12,184 bases of DNA, taken from contig DHFN01000170.1 of assembly GCA_002402275.1 (NCBI GenBank), forward strand, positions 5,917 through 18,100. The letters are read 5' to 3'. The DNA comes from Anaerolineales bacterium UBA4823 (GTDB taxonomy: Bacteria > Chloroflexota > Anaerolineae > Anaerolineales > UBA4823). The position numbers and the translations under genes were made by a program. Below are positions 7,753 to 12,184 of the stretch, one piece after another (the stretch's first letter is position 1; every line of letters begins with the position of its first letter). The notes under the pieces are model-generated. The model ran no database searches. It was not told the DNA's origin and saw only the letters and a program-made list of their open reading frames with translations.

Positions 7753-7848
7753 ATGATAGTGAATAATTGCAAACCCAACTTCAAGCGCTTGCCCGCATCC
7801 GGTAAGTTTTCGGATAGTGGGCTAGAGTGGTTATGGGTTAGGATTTGA
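7753..7848 (+). CDS. Possible 31-codon leader peptide (doubtful)
   Basis: An ATG at 7753, only a few bases after the predicted transcription start, opens a frame of 31 codons ending in TGA at 7846-7848. The strong leader hairpin at 7791-7822 lies inside it, and its last codons read Gly-Leu-Glu-Trp-Leu-Trp-Val-Arg-Ile. The three lysine codons are scattered (positions 7, 11 and 18), so there is no clear run of control codons for lysine. There is no convincing Shine-Dalgarno. A frame of this length arises often by chance. It is recorded because its position fits a translated attenuator. Confidence 0.15.
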   Translation: MIVNNCKPNFKRLPASGKFSDSGLEWLWVRI

Positions 7849-7879
7849 ATAGCTAAATAACTGCTGATCGTTCCCTTGC

Positions 7880-7916
7880 AATGCTCCCTCCGAAAACGAG
7901 GGAGCATTTATTTTTA
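7880..7916 (+). terminator. Intrinsic terminator hairpin in the leader, before the homocitrate synthase gene
   Basis: AATGCTCCCTC (7880-7890) pairs perfectly with GAGGGAGCATT (7898-7908) over 11 bp around the loop CGAAAAC. A T-rich run follows (TTTATTTTT, partly shared with the stem end). The T tract is only on the plus-strand side, so it acts on transcripts moving toward the enzyme gene. No plus-strand gene lies upstream, so its job is probably to end the leader transcript conditionally. Confidence 0.75.
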
Positions 7917-7934
7917 ACTTCTAGGAGAGGTGCC

Positions 7935-9350
7935 ATGATCGAGATACTAGATTCAACTTTGCGGGAAGGTGAACAAACCCCATATGTCAATTTCTTGCTT
8001 GAGGAAAAAGTTCAGATTGCCAAATTGTTAGATCGAGTGGGGGTGGAAATGATCGAGGCAGGAGATCCCAGCGTTTCTCCCAATGTGGCAAATGCAATTG
8101 AACAGATTGCATCTGCGAGCTTGAAAGCGGAGATAGTTGCCCATTCCCTAGCCCGTTTTGAGAATATCAAACTGGTCAAAGATTGTGGGGCAGATCGAGT
8201 GGCTATTTTTTATGCTACTTCTCAGATTCACCTTGACACCAAGTTAAAAAAGACTCCTCACCAAGTGATTGATTTGATTGTAGAGATGATATCTTATGCT
8301 CGCAGCCTGGGTTTAAAGGTTCGTTATACCCCTGAAGATGCATCTCGAACGGATTTTGAATTTTTAGTCCAGGTCTGCAATGCAGCTATTGAGGCTGGAG
8401 CAGATCGGATAAGTTTTGCGGATACAGTGGGAGTGATGCAACCCCATTCGATGGCAGAACGGATTCAAGTTCTACGCCAACGCTTGCTCCCTTGTAAAAT
8501 GGATTTACATTGTCACAACGACCATGGTTTGGCTTTAGCAAATGCCATGGCGGGCATTCGAGCGGGAGCGAATTGCGTCCATACAACCGTGAATGGGATG
8601 GGAGAACGCTGTGGCATTCCGGATTTAGCTGAGGTGATTTTAGCTTATGCCAACTTAGAGGGACAAAATCATTATCATTTGGAGGCATTGACCGAATTAG
8701 CAGAATTTTTAGAAAAGGTTACTGGCTTTTTCACTTCTCCAAATAAACCGATCATTGGGCAATATGCTTTCACTCATAAGAGCGGTGTCCATACCAATGG
8801 AGTCCTCAAAGATCCCCGCACCTACGAACCGTTTGATCCATCTGTGATCAAACGGGAACGGAAAATTGTGATTGACAAATATACCGGAAAAAAAGCGGTT
8901 GAAGCGCGGTTATTGGAATACGGGATTACAGTCACGACACAAGAACTAGAGAGGATCGTTTTTGAAATTAAACAGATTGGAGACCAGAGGAAGCAGATCT
9001 TCGATGCGGATATCCTAGAGATTGCTGAAAAAGTAACCGGACGAGTGATTGACGTGATTCCTCACGAAATTGATGCTTTGCTGATGCTAGAAGTTGAATC
9101 GCACATTTACACCTCATCGGTTGTTCGGCGTATGCGCAGTTTTAGAAATGTGATCACCATCTTTGAAATCACGGGCGATTATGATATTGGAGCGATCATT
9201 TCAGTCGAAAACGTTATGGCGATGAACAACCTTATAGAGGAGATTCGAAGAATACCCGGAGTGAAACGCAGCGAAACCCGCTTGATTTTGAAAAAATATC
9301 CAGTTAATGAAGCAGAAACAATAGATGATACCGATACCTTAGAGGTTTAA
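7935..9350 (+). CDS. Homocitrate synthase, archaeal type, with C-terminal Lrp/AsnC-like RAM domain
   Basis: The enzyme should condense acetyl-CoA with 2-oxoglutarate to homocitrate, the first step of the alpha-aminoadipate route to lysine. The catalytic barrel of the LeuA/homocitrate/citramalate synthase family shows DSTLREGEQ (6-14, metal ligand Asp 6), AHS with His 70, the metal-binding HCHNDHG (192-198), TTVNGMGERCG (217-227) and HKSGVHTNG (281-289). DSTLREGEQ and EAGDPSVSP resemble Sulfolobus and Thermus homocitrate synthases as I remember them, rather than LeuA. Residues about 378-455 form an Lrp/AsnC-like RAM domain (SSVVRRM, GDYDIGA, IPGVKRSETRLILKK), which the Sulfolobus enzyme also has; the LeuA regulatory domain is absent. 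The start at 7935 is set by AGGAGAGG four bases upstream; an in-frame ATG at 7881 lies inside the terminator hairpin. No other lysine genes are near. Isopropylmalate, citramalate or Re-citrate synthase activity remains possible. Confidence 0.85.
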   Translation: MIEILDSTLREGEQTPYVNFLLEEKVQIAKLLDRVGVEMIEAGDPSVSPNVANAIEQIASASLKAEIVAHSLARFENIKLVKDCGADRVAIFYATSQIHLDTKLKKTPHQVIDLIVEMISYARSLGLKVRYTPEDASRTDFEFLVQVCNAAIEAGADRISFADTVGVMQPHSMAERIQVLRQRLLPCKMDLHCHNDHGLALANAMAGIRAGANCVHTTVNGMGERCGIPDLAEVILAYANLEGQNHYHLEALTELAEFLEKVTGFFTSPNKPIIGQYAFTHKSGVHTNGVLKDPRTYEPFDPSVIKRERKIVIDKYTGKKAVEARLLEYGITVTTQELERIVFEIKQIGDQRKQIFDADILEIAEKVTGRVIDVIPHEIDALLMLEVESHIYTSSVVRRMRSFRNVITIFEITGDYDIGAIISVENVMAMNNLIEEIRRIPGVKRSETRLILKKYPVNEAETIDDTDTLEV

Positions 9351-9365
9351 GCATCGAATGAAACT

Positions 9366-9402
9366 GCTTTCAGGATTATGCTCCTTCTGAGAGCTTAATC
9401 CT
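9366..9402. terminator. Hairpin between convergent genes, possible weak bidirectional terminator
   Basis: AGGATTA (9372-9378) pairs with TAATCCT (9396-9402), and inside a single T-T mismatch GCTC (9380-9383) pairs with GAGC (9391-9394). An alternative fold pairs GCTTTCAG (9366-9373) with CTGAGAGC (9387-9394), with one G-U pair. It overlaps the recO stop codon and follows the homocitrate synthase stop by about 20 bases. A proper T run is missing on both sides, so intrinsic termination is uncertain. Confidence 0.4.
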
Positions 9403-10186
9403 CCTCTGGCTGGGTCGCTTTCATTTGGAGTTGATGGATTGAACGGATAAATTGGGGTGTATTTAATTTTCGTTCAAGGAGGTGAGTATAATAGCGCTGC
9501 AACAGACTCTCCATCTCGATTTGTATCGAAGGATTGATGTGGGCTTTGCGTGCTTCTGGATAAGAGCTGCGCTGTAAGTGACGTAAATACTTGAGGGCAT
9601 CTATGGTGATCGGGATGCCTGTCCGCAGGGTGCGGTTACAGTTAGGACAAACTGCTCCCCCTAAATCCAGGGAGAAAAATTGATCTTGGGGTTGAATTTT
9701 TTCACGGCAGATCACGCATTCCATCAATTCGGGTTTAAACCCGATCAAATCCAAAAATTTTAGGTCAAAAAAGCGGGCTTCGAAAGCTGCTTCAGCCCCT
9801 TGGGAGAGGCGAGTTAGAGTGTGGATAAGTAATTGAAAGATCTCTTGATTAGGTTCTTCTTCAATTAAAAAGCGATCGATTAATTCTGCCACATACGAAG
9901 CATAACTCAATAATGTGATGTCTTCTCTGAGAGACGTAAAGGGATTGATTGCCTCAGCTTGGGTGATAATGGGGAGATCACGCCCCCGAGCCATGAGCAA
10001 ATTAACCTCAGAAAAAGGTTCCAAGTGACCCGATTTCCGCGAGCGCAATTTTCTAACCCCTTTTGCGACTGCTCGAATTTTCCCTTCTTCCCGGCTATAT
10101 AAAGTGATAAGCCGGTCGGCTTCGCCCCAGTCTGTGTGACGTAAAATGATTGCTTGTAACCGATAAGAATGTGATTTACCTGGCAT
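9395..10186 (-). CDS. recO: DNA repair protein RecO
   Basis: RecO works with RecR to load RecA onto single-stranded DNA covered by SSB, in gap repair and recombination. The product shows the N-terminal OB fold (about 1-80), with the typical opening YRLQAIILRHTDWGEADRLITLYSREEGKIRAVAKGVRK. A helical domain follows, with a four-cysteine zinc site CxxC...CxxC at Cys 157, 160, 180 and 183. I chose the ATG at 10186 (263 residues). The frame extends upstream to 10222, but the extra 12 residues precede the usual RecO start, and a perfect TATAAT lies six bases before 10186, which would put the transcription start at that codon. There is no Shine-Dalgarno. It diverges from rplI and converges on the homocitrate synthase gene. 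Confidence 0.93.
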   Translation of the reverse strand: MPGKSHSYRLQAIILRHTDWGEADRLITLYSREEGKIRAVAKGVRKLRSRKSGHLEPFSEVNLLMARGRDLPIITQAEAINPFTSLREDITLLSYASYVAELIDRFLIEEEPNQEIFQLLIHTLTRLSQGAEAAFEARFFDLKFLDLIGFKPELMECVICREKIQPQDQFFSLDLGGAVCPNCNRTLRTGIPITIDALKYLRHLQRSSYPEARKAHINPSIQIEMESLLQRYYTHLLERKLNTPQFIRSIHQLQMKATQPEED

Positions 10187-10192
10187 AGTGAA

Positions 10193-10198
10193 ATTATA
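10193..10198 (-). promoter_or_regulatory. -10 box of recO, leaderless arrangement
   Basis: A perfect TATAAT (10198-10193 on the minus strand) is followed by six bases and then the ATG at 10186, so the mRNA would begin at or next to the start codon. No convincing -35 lies 16-18 bp upstream. The box supports the shorter RecO start. Confidence 0.5.
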
Positions 10199-10235
10199 AC
10201 GCTCAACCATAAGAATAAACATTTTTCAAATTTTA

Positions 10236-10244
10236 TGGTAGAAT
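10236..10244 (+). promoter_or_regulatory. Extended -10 promoter of rplI
   Basis: TGGTAGAAT (TG, one base, then TAGAAT at 10239-10244) fits an extended -10 box, with a predicted start near 10251. The -35 region is poor. It diverges from the recO promoter about 40 bp away and leaves a leader of about 70 nt before rplI. Confidence 0.5.
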
Positions 10245-10251
10245 TGCGCTG

Positions 10252-10291
10252 CTTTGGCGTTGTACCCTTCGCCAGAGTCTGCATATGCAGA
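10252..10291 (+). promoter_or_regulatory. Two back-to-back hairpins in the rplI leader
   Basis: CTTTGGCG (10252-10259) pairs with CGCCAGAG (10270-10277) in an 8-bp stem (one G-U pair) with a 10-base loop. With no gap, the perfect 14-base palindrome TCTGCATATGCAGA (10278-10291) follows and can form a second stem. The predicted transcription start lies right at the foot of the first hairpin. Possible roles are transcript stabilisation, autoregulation by L9, or, for the palindrome, a DNA operator. I know of no described leader that matches. Confidence 0.5.
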
Positions 10292-10319
10292 TCCTAAATT
10301 GAAAGAAAGGGCTTGTAAA

Positions 10320-10826
10320 ATGAAAGTATTATTACTAAAAGATGTTTATAAACTGGGGCGGGCTGGGGATGTAAAAAAAGTAGCTGATGGGTATGGACGT
10401 AATTATTTGATCCCACAAGGATTGGCAGCGCTTGCCACGTCTAGTGCTTTAAAGCAAGTCGAAAACATTCGCCAGAAAGCAGCTGCCAACCGATCTATAC
10501 TCAACCAAGAATTAAGCGGGGTAGCTGATAAACTCTCCAAACTAGTGCTCACTTTTCCAGCAAAAGCGGGTGAAACTGGTAAACTGTATGGCTCGATCAC
10601 TTCACAGATGATCGCCGAAGCGATCAAACAAAAGACCGGATTTGAGGCAGACCGCCGACAATTGGATATACAACCAATTCGTAATCTGGGTACCCACCTG
10701 GTTCGGGTAAGATTAACGATTGACCTCGTCCCGGAAGTTCGTGTAATTGTTTATCGGGAAGGGGAGACCCCAGAATTAGGCGAAGAAGAACTAGAGTCGG
10801 TTGAAGAGCAAGCAAAAGAGGAATAG
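10320..10826 (+). CDS. rplI: 50S ribosomal protein L9
   Basis: L9 binds 23S rRNA near the L1 stalk and reaches out along the ribosome surface. The N-terminal RNA-binding domain shows the family signature almost intact, GRAGDVKKVADGYGRNYLIP followed by QGLA (about 14-37). A long connecting helix follows, then a C-terminal domain with KAGETGKLYGSIT (about 82-94) and the end of the fold near RVIVYREGE. The protein has 168 residues, longer than the usual 148-150 or so, because of an acidic tail rich in Glu. The start at 10320 gives the canonical MKVLLLKD and is preceded by AAAGGG (10306-10311) at eight bases; a longer in-frame extension upstream would include the leader hairpins and is not credible. 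Unlike in many bacteria, rpsF, ssb and rpsR are not adjacent. Confidence 0.97.
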   Translation: MKVLLLKDVYKLGRAGDVKKVADGYGRNYLIPQGLAALATSSALKQVENIRQKAAANRSILNQELSGVADKLSKLVLTFPAKAGETGKLYGSITSQMIAEAIKQKTGFEADRRQLDIQPIRNLGTHLVRVRLTIDLVPEVRVIVYREGETPELGEEELESVEEQAKEE

Positions 10827-10878
10827 ACTTTTTATCTATCCCATTCATCCTTAAAGATTAAACCAGCATGAAAACTGG

Positions 10879-10917
10879 CGGAGCGACCAAAAATCAAGTG
10901 GATCGCTCCGTTTTTTT
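10879..10917 (+). terminator. Intrinsic terminator of rplI
   Basis: CGGAGCGA (10879-10886) pairs with TCGCTCCG (10903-10910), and the stem can continue with CCA and TGG across a bulged A. It is followed by seven T (10911-10917). A small hairpin, CCAG (10863-10866) with CTGG (10875-10878), sits directly before it. It separates rplI from the next plus-strand gene. Confidence 0.93.
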
Positions 10918-10937
10918 CGGGTATCATATCTATCTGC

Positions 10938-12184
10938 ATGAACGAATCAATTGGAGCCCTCCTTAAACAAAAACGAGAAGAACGTAACCTTACACTCGAG
11001 CAAGTTTCTGCGGAAACCCATATTCGACTCCATTATCTTACAGCCTTGGAAGAAGATCAACTAGACCGACTACCTTCTCGCTTTCAGGCGCGCGGCTTTG
11101 TCCGAGCTTATGCTGCTTTGCTTGGTTTGGAGAGTGATGAATTATTAAAACAATTTGACTCGAAACAGGCTCTGCCATTAGAAGAATCTCCTCCTGGGGT
11201 AGAAACTTCAGCTTCCGATAATATAGAAAGCAATCAGGAGGCACAGGCAATCCTCGATGAAATTGGGAAATTACTTTCTAACGCCCGCCATCAATTGGGA
11301 TTTTCATTGGAAGATGTTGAAAAACAGACTCATATCAATCCGCGTCATCTTCAGGCAATGGAGAGTGGCAATTTTGACGCGTTGCCCTCTCCAGTTCAAG
11401 GGCGGGGAATGCTTGGGCTATATGCCAGTTTTTTGGGTTTTAATTCTGAAACCATTTTACTCAACTATGCTGATGCGTTAAAAGCCCGCCTGGCAGCCCA
11501 GCAGGTAAAAAAATCAAGCCGAAATCACTTGATAATGCAACCTCCTGGTAAATTGCATTCGCTAAGCTGGCTTTGGTCAACCGAATTTATTCTGTTAGCC
11601 ACTCTATCTATAGGATTAGTGATTTTTTTTATTTGGGGTTTGTCCAGCGTTCTTAGAACTCGGGCGAGCGTTCCTCCTACCTCAACAGCACTTTCAGTGG
11701 CAGAGATCCTATTAGAACCCATTACAGCCACTCTTATGACCCCAACTATCATCCTTCCAACCCCTACTGAGACAGCTGCTATTGGAACAGTAAATAACCT
11801 AACTCCAATTATTTCAGAAGCCTCTATTACGACCACTCTCGCTACTGTTGATACGACCTTGGTCCATGTCACGATCACCATTAAACAAAGAGCCTGGATG
11901 AAGGTTTTGGTGGACGGGAAAAAGCAATTTGACGGACGGGTTATTGCGGGCAGTGCCTATGAGTTTAGTGGGACGAAGCAAGTGGAAGTGCAAACCGGGA
12001 ATGCTGCTGCTTTACAAATTCTCTATAATCAACAAGATTTGGGCTTACTTGGCAATGTTGGCGAGGTGATTACCCGCATTTATACCTTACAAGGTGTAGC
12101 TGCTCCCACTCCAACGGTTACCCTTACCCCTACTGCAACACTCCGCCCTACTCTAACACCACGGCCAACGTTAACCCAGCGACC
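10938..12184 (+). CDS. RodZ-like membrane protein with two tandem helix-turn-helix domains (C-terminus beyond the right edge)
   Basis: The frame is open from the ATG at 10938 to the window end, 415 codons plus two bases. Residues 5-73 and 109-177 are two helix-turn-helix domains of the HTH_25 type found in RodZ. A basic linker leads to one transmembrane helix at about 217-239, so the N-terminus should be cytoplasmic. A Thr/Pro/Ser/Ala-rich spacer (about 240-305) and a beta-rich domain (about 307-386, with QRAWMKVLVDGK and FDGRVIAGSAYEF) resemble the RodZ C-terminal domain (DUF4115). A second Thr/Pro-rich stretch runs to the edge. RodZ links MreB filaments to the cell wall machinery and the HTH binds MreB rather than DNA; this role is only inferred here. 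There is no Shine-Dalgarno; TATCAT (10922-10927) may give a very short leader. A DNA-binding membrane regulator is the main alternative. Confidence 0.85.
   Translation, partial: MNESIGALLKQKREERNLTLEQVSAETHIRLHYLTALEEDQLDRLPSRFQARGFVRAYAALLGLESDELLKQFDSKQALPLEESPPGVETSASDNIESNQEAQAILDEIGKLLSNARHQLGFSLEDVEKQTHINPRHLQAMESGNFDALPSPVQGRGMLGLYASFLGFNSETILLNYADALKARLAAQQVKKSSRNHLIMQPPGKLHSLSWLWSTEFILLATLSIGLVIFFIWGLSSVLRTRASVPPTSTALSVAEILLEPITATLMTPTIILPTPTETAAIGTVNNLTPIISEASITTTLATVDTTLVHVTITIKQRAWMKVLVDGKKQFDGRVIAGSAYEFSGTKQVEVQTGNAAALQILYNQQDLGLLGNVGEVITRIYTLQGVAAPTPTVTLTPTATLRPTLTPRPTLTQR

Larger units (their letters stand above)
7750..7934 (+). promoter_or_regulatory. Structured leader RNA of the homocitrate synthase gene, candidate attenuator or riboswitch
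   Basis: The leader contains a strong hairpin: GCCCGC-ATCCG (7791-7801) pairs with CGGAT-A-GTGGGC (7811-7822) around a 9-base loop, with one G-U pair and one bulged A. A possible outer stem pairs AACCCA (7772-7777) with TGGGTT (7834-7839). ATTGCAA (7766-7772) is also complementary to TTGCAAT (7876-7882), which overlaps the base of the terminator hairpin and could compete with it. The leader ends with that terminator and then the ribosome binding site AGGAGAGG (7923-7930). I compared it by eye with the lysine riboswitch, the T-box and tRNA and found no match. The class is unknown, and the competing pairings could be chance. Confidence 0.45.

Noticed and set aside
7750..7934. A lysine riboswitch (L box), T-box or tRNA in the homocitrate synthase leader
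   Set aside because: The conserved stretches of these RNAs (for example the GCCGAAG-like segment of the L box or the TGGNACCGCG of the T-box) are not present, and no cloverleaf with a proper T loop can be drawn.
7881..7934. A longer homocitrate synthase starting at the in-frame ATG at 7881
   Set aside because: That ATG lies within the terminator stem and has no ribosome binding site. The start at 7935 has AGGAGAGG and gives the family's normal N-terminus.
10187..10222. RecO extended by 12 residues to 10222
   Set aside because: The added residues do not fit the usual RecO N-terminus, and the perfect TATAAT at 10198-10193 would lie inside the coding part.
9907..10284. A minus-strand frame of 125 codons overlapping recO and the rplI promoter
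   Set aside because: It overlaps the well-supported recO frame and the divergent promoters, and its translation shows no recognisable domain.
10254..10319. L9 extended upstream to 10254
   Set aside because: The extension begins with TTG, covers the leader hairpins, and precedes the canonical MKVLLLKD start with its own ribosome binding site.
11525..11881. A minus-strand frame of 118 codons within the RodZ-like gene
   Set aside because: It mirrors the Thr/Pro/Ser-rich spacer of the real gene, is rich in Val and Ile as expected for such a shadow, and has no ribosome binding site or family features.
12102..12184. A DNA tandem repeat at the right edge
   Set aside because: The repetition is of Thr-Pro codons in a low-complexity protein linker; the DNA units differ in sequence and length.

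Overview
The window reads as ordinary, densely packed bacterial chromosome with moderate base composition. It carries no insertion sequence, tRNA, rRNA or CRISPR array that I can see. The likely source is a member of the Chloroflexota (Anaerolineae-like). This is an inference, based on a CIRCE-controlled hrcA-grpE-dnaK-dnaJ-prmA operon, an archaeal-type homocitrate synthase in a bacterial setting, a RodZ-like protein with two helix-turn-helix domains and long Thr/Pro linkers, and several start codons that sit at the presumed transcription start. No 16S or other marker is present to confirm it.

Left part, all on the minus strand and transcribed right to left: trmD and an RluA-type pseudouridine synthase overlap or abut. 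They are followed by a textbook promoter (TTGACG, 17 bp, TATCAT) and a perfect CIRCE operator. Next comes the heat-shock chaperone operon hrcA, grpE, dnaK, dnaJ, prmA, and then the first 77 codons of an unrecognised two-helix membrane protein that runs off the left edge. HrcA represses the operon through CIRCE, while GrpE, DnaK and DnaJ form the Hsp70 folding cycle. PrmA methylates ribosomal protein L11 and is a common passenger of this operon.

Middle: a 360-base intergenic region separates trmD from a plus-strand gene. It holds a strong promoter (TTGACG, 17 bp, TATAAA) and a leader of about 185 nt that contains a stable hairpin and ends in an intrinsic-terminator-like hairpin. The Shine-Dalgarno and start codon follow. 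The gene encodes a homocitrate synthase of the Sulfolobus/Thermus type with a C-terminal Lrp/AsnC-like (RAM) ligand-binding domain. The arrangement suggests two layers of control by end product, attenuation in the leader and allostery in the enzyme. This is the most interesting part of the window.

Right part: recO (minus strand) converges on the homocitrate synthase gene and diverges from rplI (ribosomal protein L9, plus strand). rplI has a short leader with two back-to-back hairpins and a clear terminator after it. The last gene is a RodZ-like membrane protein, open to the right edge, with two tandem helix-turn-helix domains, one transmembrane helix, an extracytoplasmic domain and a Thr/Pro-rich tail.
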